64,000 bases of DNA from Trebonia sp963774945. GTDB taxonomy: Bacteria; Actinomycetota; Actinomycetes; Streptosporangiales; Streptosporangiaceae. Every line of letters starts with the position of its first letter. Positions within the stretch are counted from its first letter, which is position 1. The notes below the pieces were generated by a model that saw only the letters and a list, made by a program, of their open reading frames with translations, was not told where the DNA came from and did not search any database. Made by a program: the position numbers and the translations under genes. Location of the stretch: the NCBI GenBank assembly GCA_963774945.1, contig CAVZHA010000027.1:1612001-1676000 (forward strand), given 5' to 3'. This document shows positions 28,347-38,405 of this stretch, in pieces.

Positions 28347-31300
28347 CGCGAGCCCAGGAAGTCACCGCCGAAGCCGACCAGGCGGTCATCACCGGGGTCG
28401 TCGGTTGCCGCCGACGGGGCCTCGGCCTCACCGATGTACTCGCTGATCAGCCTCCGCTGCCGTTCGAGGAGCTGGTCGAAGTGCGCGTCAAGGCTCTGCG
28501 GGGCGACGGCGGCCGCGGTGCGGTGCAGTTCCTTGAGCCGGTCAAGCGCGGCATCGGCCGACCCGGCGGGCTCGTCGTCGTCGAGCCCGGGAATTCGTAC
28601 GGCCGACCCTCGGGGTCGGTCGCGGGATGATCCGCCGACAGCGAGGCTGCGGCGGAGGTCTGGCGGTCGTGCTCGACGAGCGGCTCGAACGGGCCGCGAA
28701 CGGGGGGCTGGTCGGTGGTGACCGGGCGCGGCGTCGCTGGCTGCTCCGGCTCGCTCGCGGCCGGGACTCCTCGGGCGTGGGCCGTTCCGCTGGGGAGCGG
28801 CTGCGGGTGGGGCGGCTGCGCGTACGGGCGGCTGCGGGTGGGCCGGCTCGAGGGTTACCGGCTCGGCCGCTCCGACCGGCTCGGCTGCGGCCCGGCTGCT
28901 CCGCGCCGTGCACGTCTTCGACCGGCCGATCCTGGTGGGACCAACCGGGTTCTGGCGGGCCGTAGGCGGGATCGTCGGGACCGTAGGCGTCGCGTCGGCG
29001 TTCGCGCGGGTTGGCGTTCGCCAGCGGCTGGCGGCCGGCGCTACCTTCCCGCGGTGATCGAGCGGGTGGCGCCGGTCGGCCTCGCCTGCATGCGTTCTTC
29101 CCGCGTCCGACGCCGGGGCTCGGCGGCGAGCGGCTGCTGCTCGGCCGCGGCGGCTGCTGCGGACCGCGCGGTCGGGCCGGCGCGCTCCGCGCGGGCCGTC
29201 GTCGCTGATTACGTGGGCGTATTCGCCTCCGTTGACGCTCTGGCCGTATCGGTCCTGAGCGGGGTATCCGTAGTCGGGGTACCCGTTCCGAGCCGGTCCG
29301 CCGGCCGACTGCCAGCCCGGGACGCCAGGCCCTGGGCCGCCATTCCAGCCTTGGGCGCTGCCGGGACGACTGGGACCACCGGGAGCACCGGGGAGCACCG
29401 GCCGGGCCGTGCTGGCCGTAGGACGGCGGGTAGTCGGCGGACATTGGCGCGCCTGGACCGGGCCGCCCTGCGGGTGCTGGCCGGGCGGTCCGTACGGGCC
29501 GGGCTGCTGCGGCTGCTGTCCATAAGAACCTGGCTGGCCCGGCCGGCCGAACTGATCAGGCTGGCCTTGACCGTCGTACGGACTGCGCGGGCCTTGCATG
29601 CCGTAGGGACCAGGCTGGCCTTGGAGGCCGTAGGGACCAGGCTGGCCCGCCATGTTGAACTGGGCGGGCTGCCCTTGGACACCGAACTGCGGTGGTTGTC
29701 CCTGATGAGCGTCGTAAGGACCCGGCTGGCCCGGCCTGCCAAACTGACCGGCCTGCCCTTGCGGGTCGTACGGACCCGGCCGACCTTGCATGCCGTACGG
29801 ACTCGGCTGACCTTGCATGGCGTACGGATCTGACTGACCTTGGGGGCCGCCCGGGCCCGACTGCCCTTGCAGGCCGAAATCGCCCGGTCCGGAGGGTCCG
29901 CCTGGCGCGGCGTACCCGGGTGGCCGACCGCGTATCCGGGTGGCCGCCTGGGTATCCGGGCAAGCCGCTGTGCCGCGGGTCGCCGATGAAGCCGTTGCCG
30001 GGCACCTGCCCGTACCCGGGCGCAGGGCCGTTGCCGTGGACGGAACCGTTGCCGGGGACAGGACCGGGTTGGCCGAGTCCCGGACCGCCGGATCCTGGAC
30101 CGCCGGCCTGGGTACCTGCGTGACCTGGGAAACCGCCGGCGGCGGGCGGGAACCCCGGGCCCGCGAACGGTCCTTGGGCGGCGTAAGGGTCTTGCGCCGG
30201 GCCCGAGCCGTGACCGTATGGCGCACCGTATTCGGGCCCGCTGTATCCAGGTCCGCCGTATCCGGGGCCCGAGTATCCGGGGCCGCCGTATCCGGGGCCG
30301 CCGGGCCCTCCGTCGGTCGGCCGACCGGTGGCAGGGCCTCCCGCTGGATTGTTTTCGCCGCCCTCGGGCGTGACGATCAGGCTGCCTGGCGCGTAGATGG
30401 TCGTCGGGGTGAGGACCCGTTCCCCATCGGCGTCGACCTGGTGACTCGGGCGTGCCCCGTATCTGGGCGGCCGGGCCCTGAGGCGGACCCGGACGTGCGC
30501 GTGCCGGGCTGCGTGCGGACCCGATGCCGGCCGGTCCCGGTCCTGCCGACCCGGGCTGGAACCCGCCCGGCGGGAACTGCGCCCCGCAGTTGGCCGCCCA
30601 GTGAACTGGAGGCTGGCCGCCCGCTGCCGAAGCCACCGGGCGCTCCGAACTGACCGGGCAGGCCGAACTGTCCGGGCTGCGAACGCGTCCCGGCGGGGCA
30701 AGCTGGCCCGGAGACAGCGGTCCGCCGTAGGGCACGCCTGGGCCGGGCATGAACTGGCCCGGCGGTATCGCGCCGGGCGGAACGGGACCAGGTCCGCTCT
30801 GCTGCTGACCGAACGGCATGGGTCCGCCGGGGCCCGCGTATCCGGGCGGAAACTGGCCCTGGCGCGGGCATCCCGGGCGGGAACGGCCCGCCCGACGGGA
30901 ACGTACCTGACGGCATCGGACCGGACGGCATCGGACCGCCTGGGAACTGACCCGGCTGCGGGGCCGGGTAGCCGGGCGATGCGCCGCCCGCGGCTCCCTG
31001 GCCCGTAAATCCCGGGCGCAGCCTGGACCGCTGGCGCCGACCGGCCAGAGAGCCTGACCGGAGCCAGGAAAGCCGCCGCCGTTCTGGCCGCCGATGAACG
31101 GTCCTGGTCCTTGCTGACCCGGTCCTTGCGGACCCGGCCCTTGCGGACCCGGTCCTTGCGGACCCGGTCCCTGCTGACCCGGAGGCTGTCCGGGGAACTG
31201 CTGCCCTGAAAACTGCTGTCCGGGGAACTGCTGCCCTGGAAACTGCTGTCCGGGAAACTGCTGCCCGGGGAACTGCTGCCCGGCGGACTGCGGCCCGGGC

Positions 31301-32026
31301 GAATTGAGGTCCGGCGAGACTGGGGGCCGGGGTCGGACGATCCGGGCTGTGGCTGTCCCGGCCGCACCTGGCCGTCGCCGGGGAAGCCTCCGCCGCGCTG
31401 TCCGGCCGCCGTTCGGTCCTGGACCGTCGGGACGGAGCCGCCTGCGGACCGCCCGGCAGCGGACCGCCCGGCTGCGGGCCGCCCGCTGCCCATCGACCGG
31501 TGGCGCGCCGCCCGGCGCTGCATCCGCCGGGAAACTGCATCCCGGGTACTGCGCCCCCGCTTGCTGGGCCCCGTACGGCCCGGCGGGCGGTGCGCCCTGC
31601 GGGCCGCCCATGGCCGGGCCTTGCATCCAGGGACCGGCGGGCGGCATGCCCTGCCCGCCAGGTCCGTAGCCATCGGCGCGACCGTCACCCGGCCGCGACC
31701 GCCCGGCGGGTCACCGCGAAACCGGGACCGCCGCGAATCCTCGGGCACTGCCGGGGCGCGACGGGAACGCCGCTCACGCGGTCGTAACCTGGACCCCCGG
31801 CAAACCCCGAACCCCGATACCCCGAGCCATCGTTACCCGCCAAGCCTGCCTCGCCTCCTGGACCGGCGCCCCCGCCGACCCAGGAGTTGGTATCAGCCCC
31901 GCCTTCGTCATCCGGCCACTCTTCGGCGTCCGACCCCCGACGCCCGCGCCGCCCCCCAGAGAACCTTGCCACATCATCGATCGTAAGCACACCGGCGACC
32001 GTTAGCACCCTTCTGTCCGGAATCAC
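28343..32026 (-). CDS. Large Gly/Pro/Gln-rich repetitive protein, frame broken many times
   Basis: One long low-complexity protein of about 1,200 residues can be followed across all three minus-strand frames. It begins near VLTVAGVLTIDDVARFSGG with an acidic stretch (DAEEWPDDEGGADTNSW). Then come GQQFPGQQFPGQ repeats encoded by 15-bp units at about 31195-31295, GPGPQGPGPQG repeats, then PGYGGPGYSGPGYGG (around 30240-30310), then QGQPGPYGMQGQPG repeats (29560-29880). The only conserved-looking part is the C-terminus: LKELHRTAAAVAPQSLDAHFDQLLERQRRLISEYIGEAEA, a helical segment. At least eight frame changes are needed, concentrated in repetitive GC-rich stretches, so base-calling errors are the likely cause. 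Repeats of this kind form disordered or collagen-like tails. Start codon uncertain (several GTGs). Function unknown. Confidence 0.6.
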
Positions 32027-32130
32027 AGGTCAGAGCCGAGTCTTGAGCCGCCCCAGAAGGCCTGGATCATAAGATTTCGCCCACGTTCGGGGGCGCAGGC
32101 GTAGCCGACCGGGCCGGTGAACGTGGGAGC

Positions 32131-32167
32131 CAACGGTCCGTTCGAGATGATGAGTGTGGCTTTTGAT
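32131..32167 (-). repeat. Dispersed element, copy 4
   Basis: Minus strand reads ATCAAAAGCCACACTCATCA then TCTCGAACGGACCGTTGGC, starting about 18 bases after the LLM oxidoreductase stop and oriented with that gene. Confidence 0.55.
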
Positions 32168-32184
32168 CGGGGGGTGGGCGCGGT

Positions 32185-33121
32185 CTAGACCTGGGGCAGC
32201 ACCTGGGAGGCGAGCAGGTCCAGGTGGTCGAGGTCGGCCAGGTCGAGGATCTGCAGGTAGACGGTGGTGGCGCCGGCCTCGGCGTAGGCGCCGATCTTGT
32301 CGACGATCTCCGACGGCGTGCCCGACCAGGCCGGTTCGAGCGCAGTTCGGACAGGTCGCGGCCGATCGCGGCGGCGCGGCGGGCGAGCTCGGCCTCGTCC
32401 TTGCCGCAGCACGATCACGTGGGCGGCGGAGAAGGTCGATCGACGCCGGGTCGCGGCCCGCCTCGGCGCAGGCGGCCCGCACCCGCTCGAACGCGGCGGC
32501 CGTGTCCTCGCCGGCGCGGAACGCCGCGTTGAACTCGTCGGCGTAGCGCGGCGGCGAGGGCCGGGGTGCGGCGCGCGCCGCCGCCGCCGATGATCACCGG
32601 GACCTTCGGCCGCTGCGACCGGCTTGGGCAGCGCGGGCGAGTCCGTCAGCGAGTAGTACGCGCCGTCGTAGGAGAACGTCTGGCCGACCGGGGTGGACCA
32701 CAGGCCGGTGATGATCGCCAGCTGCTCTTCGAAGCGGTCGAACCGCTCCTTCAGCGGCGGGAACGGGATGCCGTAGGCCCGGTGCTCGCCGTCGTACCAG
32801 CCGGTGCCGAGGCCGAACTCGACCCGGCCGCCGCTCATCTCGTCCACCTGCGCGACGGTGATCGCGAGCGGCCCTGGAAGCCGGAAGGTGGCCGCCGTGA
32901 CCAGCGTGCCGAGCCTGATCGTGGACGTCTCGACGGCCAGCGCGGCCAGCGTGGCCCACGCGTCGGTCGGGCCGGGCTGCGCCCGATCCGTCGCCCATTC
33001 TCAGGTAGTGGTCGGACCGGAAGAACGCGTCGAAGCCCAGGTCTTCCGCCGCCTTGGCGACGCGGCGGAGCGTGCTGTAACTAGCGCCCTGCTGAGGCTC
33101 AGTGAAGATCCGAAGTCGCAT
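32185..33121 (-). CDS. LLM-class flavin-dependent oxidoreductase, frame broken
   Basis: Luciferase-like (F420- or FMN-dependent) oxidoreductase of about 310 residues. The N-terminus RIFTEPQQGASYSTLRRVAKAAEDLGFDAFFRSDHYLRMG is followed, after frame changes, by DEMSGGRVEFGLGTGWYDGEHRAYGIPFPPLKERFDRFEEQLAIITGLW, VPVIIGGGG, ACAEAGRDPASIDL and finally WSGTPSEIVDKIGAYAEAGATTVYLQILDL. These are standard LLM-family blocks (HY near the N-terminus, GLGTGW, IGGGG). At least four single-base shifts are needed between about 32990 and 32340. A second ATG nine bases upstream is possible. Sequence error or decay cannot be told apart here, since this is not a core gene. Confidence 0.75.
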
Positions 33122-33163
33122 GGATCCCATCGTGGCATAGCGGGCACGGCCTAGCCCGCGCCC

Positions 33164-33494
33164 GCCCCGGATCGGCGACTCCCGCTCGATCCAGAGCGGA
33201 AGATCGTTGACGCGGTAGACCTCCGACGGATCGACGGTCCGCGTCATTGGCCTCCCAGTAGACCCCGCCCGAACGGGTCCGGCGGCCGATGAAGTACCGG
33301 CCGGTCCCCTGGTAGGTGGTCTCGAGGCCGCCGACGGAGATCCGCAGGCGGACCTCCTCGACGATGCAGAGGAAGACGCTGCCGTCCTTCACCCGCGGCT
33401 CGCCCATGCGCATGGCGGTGGCCGCGTCGGAGCAGACGCCATGCGCGGTCGGTCCCGCCACGATGTCATTGCCGAGCAGAGTCCATAGGTACAT
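33164..33494 (-). CDS. Small hypothetical protein divergent from GntR regulator
   Basis: Small actinomycete-type protein of about 110 residues beginning MYLWTLLGNDIVAGPTAHGVC, followed by SDAATAMRMGEPRVKDGSVFLC, LRISVGGLETTYQGTGRYFIGRRTRSGGVYWE. The frame then runs into unlikely Arg-rich sequence, while another frame continues TVDPSEVYRVNDLPLWIERESP, so a shift near 33255 is likely and the 3' end is uncertain. Similar short proteins are found beside mini-GntR genes in Streptomyces-like genomes, from my general knowledge. It is divergent from the GntR gene across a palindromic operator. Function unknown. Confidence 0.5.
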
Positions 33495-33546
33495 GCGAGA
33501 CGAGCATACAGCATCACGGGAATGGTCGACTACTGTCGAAACGTTG

Positions 33547-33568
33547 CGATTGGCAACTTTGCCAATCG
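33547..33568. promoter_or_regulatory. Perfect 22-bp palindrome, probable GntR operator
   Basis: CGATTGGCAA-CT-TTGCCAATCG is a perfect 10+2+10 palindrome, 15 bases before the GntR start codon and about 50 bases from the divergent small gene. It is followed by a second short dyad GTACGGTAC. Position and symmetry fit an autoregulatory operator. Confidence 0.75.
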
Positions 33569-33582
33569 AGTACGGTACGAGA

Positions 33583-33867
33583 ATGTCGATAGGTGACGAA
33601 TCAGACCCAAGAGCGTACGTGCGCCTCGCCGCTGACCTGCGGAAGGCGATCGCGGAGGGAAAATATCCGCCAGGATCGCCTACCCCGTCGATAACCACGC
33701 TCAGCCAGCAGTCCGGCCACGCCCGGCAGACGTGCGCCAAGGCCCTCAACGTGCTCGTGGACGAGGGACTGCTGATCCGCTATCCGGGCCTCGGCTACTA
33801 CGTGGTCGGCTCACCGGCCAAGCCGGGCAGCCCGGCCAGCGGGCCGGGCACGCCAGACGCGCTCTAG
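33583..33867 (+). CDS. Short GntR-family winged-helix protein
   Basis: DNA-binding protein of 94 residues made almost only of a GntR winged helix: YVRLAADLRKAIAEGKYPPGSPTPSITTLSQQSGHARQTCAKALNVLVDEGLLIRYPGLGYYVV. It lacks the effector domain of full GntR regulators, ending in a Pro/Gly tail. This mini-GntR form is common in actinomycetes, usually paired with small genes of unknown role. The divergent small gene and the perfect palindrome suggest local control. Confidence 0.85.
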   Translation: MSIGDESDPRAYVRLAADLRKAIAEGKYPPGSPTPSITTLSQQSGHARQTCAKALNVLVDEGLLIRYPGLGYYVVGSPAKPGSPASGPGTPDAL

Positions 33868-33960
33868 CGTTAGCTCGTTCTCGGTTTTACCACCGGTCAA
33901 CCTTGCGGTCTCCCCACTCGTACTTGGTAGGCGACGGGTGACGAGGACGAGAGGAACCGG

Positions 33961-34546
33961 ATGGATGCGGGAAGCGAAGACGACCCTGGGCCGCGGCCGG
34001 ACGCCGCCGCCCAGCCGGTCGAGGTACTCGAGGAACTGCTCGCCCTCCGGGGCGAGCACCTGCTGCGGACGGCGGTGCTGCTCGCGGGCAGCCGCGCCGA
34101 CGGCGAGGATCTGCTCCAGGCCGCGCTCGAGCGGCTGTTCCGGCGCTGGCGGACGATCCGGGCGACCCCGAGGGGTACCTCCGGCGGACGCTCTATCACC
34201 TGGCCGCCGACGGCTGGCGGCGCAACGGGGCCTGGCGCGCGCGGCTGCGCCTGCTCGGCCACCCGGCGTCGGTGCCCGACGGCACCGACGCGGTGGACCA
34301 GCGCGATCAGATCATCCGACTGCTGAGCGCGCTGCCGCCCCGGCAGCGGACCGCGGTCGTGCTCCGGTACTGGGAAGACCTGTCCGAGGCGGAGACGGCC
34401 CGGGCCATGGGCTGCTCCGTCGGCACGGTCAAGGCCGCGTGCTCACGCGGCCTGCGCAGGCTCCGTGAGCTCAGCGACGGCTCCGCTGGGCGCGCCCCGC
34501 GGCGAGCACGACGACACCACCCCAACCGACAGGGAGAACGGCATGA
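33961..34546 (+). CDS. ECF sigma factor (SigE family-like), frame broken
   Basis: Extracytoplasmic-function sigma factor of about 195 residues. Region 2 reads LLALRGEHLLRTAVLLAGSRADGEDLLQAALERLFRRW; one base seems missing at about 34165, after which the other frame continues GYLRRTLYHLAADGWRRNG. Region 4 is LLSALPPRQRTAVVLRYWEDLSEAETARAMGCSVGTVKAACSRGLRRLREL. A further shift near 34495 would give the Thr/Pro-rich tail and a TGA that overlaps the ATG of the next gene. The ribosome site AGAGGA precedes the ATG. With the membrane protein that follows it forms a sigma/anti-sigma-like pair. Confidence 0.82.
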
Positions 34547-35431
34547 GCATCGACTTCGAGGAACGAGCTGCGGGCCGACATGGGACGGGTCCAGGTGCGC
34601 CCCCGGCCCGGCCTGGCGCGGGAGGCGCACCGGCGGTACGCCAGGAGCCGACGCCGCACCGCGCTCGCGGTCGCCGCGACCGGGACGGCCGCCGCCGTCG
34701 CGGGGGCGACCGCCGGGTTCGCGCTGACGGCGGGGAGCGGCGGACACCGGTCCGATCGAGACCACCGCGTACGTGGTGAACCACGTCAGCGCCGCGCTGG
34801 CCGCGACCGACGCGATCGGCTACACCACCGCGCAGTACGGCGGGCCGGCGCCATCGGGTTCCTCTCCGACCGGGTGGTCGAGTGGGAGTTCGGCGAGCCT
34901 GTCGCGGCAGCTTATCGAGTCGAGCGGCGGGCCAGCCCATCGTCGATAACTCGGCCCGCCCGGAAGACGGCCGTGGGGCGATCATCTCGGTCCACTACCC
35001 GACTCGGGACTGGATGAGCATCACGGTCCGCCTCGACTCGGAGCTGCCGCGGCCCTCCGGAGGGCACAACCAGTGCGAGGACAATTTCCTGTCGGCGTTC
35101 TCTGCGGGCCAGAACACGGCGGCGGACTGGAGGCAGATCATTCAGGCCGGGCTCAAGTGCGGCATGTTCACGGTCGCCGGGCGGCAGTGGGTCGACGGCG
35201 TGGACGCGATCAAGCTGACCGGCCACAAGCCCGCGGCCGGGACCACGATCTGGGTCGATCCGAGCAGCTACCTGCCGGTGCGGCTGACGGGCCGGGTCCA
35301 GCTCAACACCGGAGGTAACGAGAAGCAGGACGCCACGCTGACGATCGACTTCCGCTGGCTGCCGCCGACCCGCGCGAACCTGCAAGGAGCTGACCGCGCC
35401 GATCCCGAAGGGGTTCCGCGAGGTCTCCTAG
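34543..35431 (+). CDS. Membrane-anchored partner of the ECF sigma factor, frame broken
   Basis: Protein of about 295 residues starting MSIDFEE, then LRADMGRVQVRPRPGLAREAHRRYARSRRR, one membrane helix (TALAVAATGTAAAVAGATAGFAL) and an extracellular domain. This is the layout of actinomycete anti-sigma-like proteins encoded after SigE-family sigma genes. The extracellular part includes EDGRGAIISVHYPTRDWMSITVRL, GLKCGMFTVAGRQWVDGVDAIKLTG and IWVDPSSYLPVRLTG, the last resembling lipoprotein-carrier-like (LolA/RseB-type) beta folds. Frame shifts are needed near 34565, around 34760-34940 and at about 35385. The ATG overlaps the sigma stop. An anti-sigma role is inferred from gene order only. Confidence 0.65.
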
Positions 35432-35453
35432 CCCACGACGAAGGGCCTGCGGC

Positions 35454-36880
35454 TCAGCGGCTGAGGGTGACCACGCACTCCACGTGGTGGGTCATCGGGA
35501 ACGCGTCGAACGCCCGCAGCCCGTCCACCCGCCAGCCGCCCGCGATCAGCAGCCCGAGGTCGCGGGCGAGGGTGGCCGGGTCGCAGGAGACGTAGGCGAA
35601 CCGCTCGGCCCCGCTGCCGCCGGTCAGGTAGTCGACCACCTCGCGGGCGAGCCCGGCCCGCGGCGGGTCGGCGACCACCAGCCTGGCCTGCGGCAGCCCG
35701 GCGGTCGGCGACCGCGAGCGCCACGTCGTTCCGGTGCACCGCGACCCAGGGGTAGACGTCGAGGTTGGCCCGGGCGTCCCTGACCGCGGCCGCGTCGGAC
35801 TCGATCGCGGTGACCGAGCCGTCCGAGCCGACCAGCGGGGCCAGCACCCCGGCGAACAGCCCCGCCCCGGCGTACAGGTCGAGCGCGGTGTCGCCCGGCT
35901 TCGGCTCGAGCGCGGCGACCACGGCCTCGCTGAGGGTGTCGGCCGCGGCCGGGTGCACCTGCCAGAACCCGCCCGCGTTGACCTGCCAGTGCCGGCCCGC
36001 GGCGAACTGGGTCAGGTACTGGCGCCCGCGCAGCGGGGTCAGCCGGTGGGCGGAGCGGATCAGCACCGCCTCCGCTTCGACCGCGTCCACGGCCTCCTGC
36101 GGGAAAAGTTCAACCGCCCGGTCTTCCGAACGGACCCGGGCGTCTCTCCCCCGTTCATCGCGCGCGGCCCCGGTGGCCGGGCTCGGAACCGGGGGCCCGG
36201 CGGCCACGCGGCAGCGCGGCCCGCCTTGGTGAGGATGACCACGCGGTCTTGGTGTGCGGGCAGGGCGGGGTCCCCTTGTTCCGGCGCTGCCGGCTGCGGC
36301 CTCGACCGTGCCCGCGCCCTCCCAGGAGTAGTCGAGCAGGCCCAGATCGCGGATGGCGGGGTGCGCGATCGGGCAGTCACCGATGTCGACGACCTCGTGC
36401 GAGCGGTGCGCGCGGAGCCCGGCCAGGCCGTCCGGGCGGACCGCGAACTGGACCCGGGTGCGCCAGCCGAGACCGGCCTCGCCCTGTGTCCGGCAACGCC
36501 TCGACCGTGATCTCGGTGTCGAGCTCGAGCCCGGCCACCCGGCGTAGCTGCTGGGCGATGACGGCGGCCTTGAGCGCGCGCTGGGCGGGCAGCGACGCGT
36601 GCTGCCAGTCGCAGCCGCCGCAGCCGCCCGGGTGCGCGTTCGGGCACGGCGGCTCCACCCGGTCGGGCGAGGCCTCGCGGAATCTCGATCGCGTCGGCCC
36701 GGGCGAACCGGGACGTGACCTCGGTCACGGGGCGAGCACCCGCTCGCCGGGCAGCGCGTGCCGCACGAAAAGCACCGGCAGACCCTCGGGCCTGGCTACG
36801 CACCAGCCGCCCTGGGCGACGTCAACGACCGTCACCTCGACGGTCTGGCCTACGGCGTAGGCCAGCTCAACATCGGACAC
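35454..36880 (-). CDS. TRAM-domain class I SAM-dependent RNA methyltransferase (TrmA/RlmD-like), frame broken
   Basis: Predicted RNA uracil-C5 methyltransferase of about 470 residues. The N-terminal TRAM domain reads SDVELAYAVGQTVEVTVVDVAQGGWCVAR; next comes an iron-sulfur-like motif CPNAHPGGCGGCDWQHA, then the SAM domain with FWQVHPAAADTLSEAVVAAL and ALDLYAGAGLFAGVLAPLVG, and the catalytic Cys in YVSCDPATLARDLGLL. The GTG start follows GGAAGGAG. At least five frame changes lie between about 36730 and 35700. This family is normally intact and single-copy in actinomycetes and is typically beside the TrkA genes, as here, so errors in the read are more likely than decay. Confidence 0.82.
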
Positions 36881-36993
36881 TCGATTCTCCTTCCCCCGGG
36901 ATGGCGTCCGCCCACGTGAGGGCATACCTTTACCGGGGCGCCTGCGTTGGCCGGGCGCCCGCCAGGCGATGACGCACCGTGAAAGGACGGGTC

Positions 36994-37662
36994 GTGCATA
37001 TCGTGATCATGGGCTGCGGGCGGGTCGGCTCGACGCTCGCCCACATCCTAGAGGACCGCGGCTACACGGTCGCCGTCATCGACCAGGACCCGGAGGCCTT
37101 CCGCAGGCTCCGCCCGTCGTTCAAGGGCGACCGGGTGACCGGAGTGGGGTTCGACCGCGACGTGCTCGCCCGGGCGGGCATCGAGCGGGCCGACGGCTTC
37201 GCGGCGGTCAGCAGCGGCGACAACTCGAACATCATCGCGGCCCGGGTCGCCCGCGAGACGTTCGCCGTCCGCCAGGTCGCCGCGCGGATCTACGACCCGC
37301 GGCGGGCCGAGGTCTACGAGCGGCTCGGCATCCCCACGGTCGCGACCGTCCGCTGGACGGCCGACCAGATGCTGCGCAAGCTGCTGCCGGGCAGCGGGGT
37401 GGAGCCGCTCTGGCGGGACGCCACCGGCAAGCTGGTGCTGACCCAGGTGACGATGTCGCCCAAGTGGATCGGCGAGCCGATCAAGCTGGCCGAGATGTCG
37501 GCCGGGGCCCGCGTCGCCTACATCGACCGGCTCGGCGAGGCGGTCGTGCCGCAGATCGGCACCGTGCTCCAGGAGGGCGACGTGGTGCACGTCATCGCCA
37601 GGGAGAGCGACCTCGACCGGGTCATGGCCGCGTTCGCCACGCGTGACGGGAGTGAGCACTGA
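36994..37662 (+). CDS. ceoB: TrkA-family potassium uptake regulatory subunit
   Basis: Cytoplasmic gating subunit of a Trk/Ktr-type K+ transporter, 222 residues. The TrkA-N (RCK) domain binds NAD(H) or ATP through GCGRVGSTLAHILEDRG and IDQDPEAFRRL; the TrkA-C domain starts near residue 140 and ends VLQEGDVVHVIARESDLDRV. A GTG at 36979 is also in frame, but the GTG at 36994 has AAGGA at good spacing and begins right at the Rossmann strand. The stop overlaps the start of the paired ceoC gene by one base. Confidence 0.88.
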   Translation: MHIVIMGCGRVGSTLAHILEDRGYTVAVIDQDPEAFRRLRPSFKGDRVTGVGFDRDVLARAGIERADGFAAVSSGDNSNIIAARVARETFAVRQVAARIYDPRRAEVYERLGIPTVATVRWTADQMLRKLLPGSGVEPLWRDATGKLVLTQVTMSPKWIGEPIKLAEMSAGARVAYIDRLGEAVVPQIGTVLQEGDVVHVIARESDLDRVMAAFATRDGSEH

Positions 37663-38321
37663 TGCGGGTCGCTATCGCCGGCGCGGGCGCCGTGGGCAGG
37701 TCCATCGCCCGCGAGCTGCTTGAGAACGGCCACGAGGTGCTGCTGATCGACCAGAAGCCGTCCTCGATCAAGGTCGACAGCGTGCCCCGGGCCGAGTGGC
37801 TGCTGGCCGACGCGTGCGAGATCAGCTCGCTCGACGACGCCGGGCTCGACCGCTGCAACGTGGTCGTCGCCGCGACCGGCGACGACAAGGTCAACCTGGT
37901 GGTGTCGCTGCTGGCCAAGACCGAGTACGGCGTGCCCCGGGTGGTGGCCCGGGTCAACCACCCGGGCAACGAGTGGCTCTACAACGAGTCCTGGGGCGTC
38001 GACGTCGCCGTCTCGACCCCGCGCCTGCTGTCGGCGCTGGTCGAGGAGGCGGTCAGCGTCGGCGACCTGGTGCGGCTGATGACCTTCGGGCACAGCGAGG
38101 CGAGCCTGGTCGAGCTGACCCTGGCGGCCGACGCGCCGCTGGCCGGCCAGCAGGTCGGCTCGATCGAATGGCCCGCCGACGCCGCCCTGGTCGCCATCCT
38201 GCGCGAGGGCCGGGTGCTTGTCCCCCAGTCCGAGGACCCGCTGCAGGCGGGCGACGAGCTGTTCTTCGTCACCACCGAGGACGTCGAGGAAGAGCTGGAG
38301 AACCTCTTCTCCGGCGACTGA
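37662..38321 (+). CDS. ceoC: TrkA-family potassium uptake regulatory subunit, second copy
   Basis: Partner RCK subunit of 219 residues with Rossmann motif GAGAVGRSIARELLENG at residues 7-23, LIDQKP, and a TrkA-C domain (LVELTLAADAPLAGQQVGSIEWP to DELFFVTTEDVEEELENLF). The pair ceoB-ceoC is typical of actinobacteria, where the two proteins act together on one Trk channel; no channel gene is in this window. A 13-bp-stem terminator follows. Confidence 0.9.
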   Translation: MRVAIAGAGAVGRSIARELLENGHEVLLIDQKPSSIKVDSVPRAEWLLADACEISSLDDAGLDRCNVVVAATGDDKVNLVVSLLAKTEYGVPRVVARVNHPGNEWLYNESWGVDVAVSTPRLLSALVEEAVSVGDLVRLMTFGHSEASLVELTLAADAPLAGQQVGSIEWPADAALVAILREGRVLVPQSEDPLQAGDELFFVTTEDVEEELENLFSGD

Positions 38322-38328
38322 GTTAACC

Positions 38329-38380
38329 AGCCGAATGCGCGCTTGGGCTCGCTCTAGCCGGCCCGAACGCGCATTCGGCT
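38329..38380. terminator. Bidirectional terminator after ceoC
   Basis: Arms AGCCGAATGCGCG (38329-38341) and CGCGCATTCGGCT (38368-38380) pair perfectly over 13 bp around a 26-base loop. It separates convergent genes. Confidence 0.75.
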
Positions 38381-38405
38381 CACCGTCGTGGCGGCGAGGC
38401 GCTCG

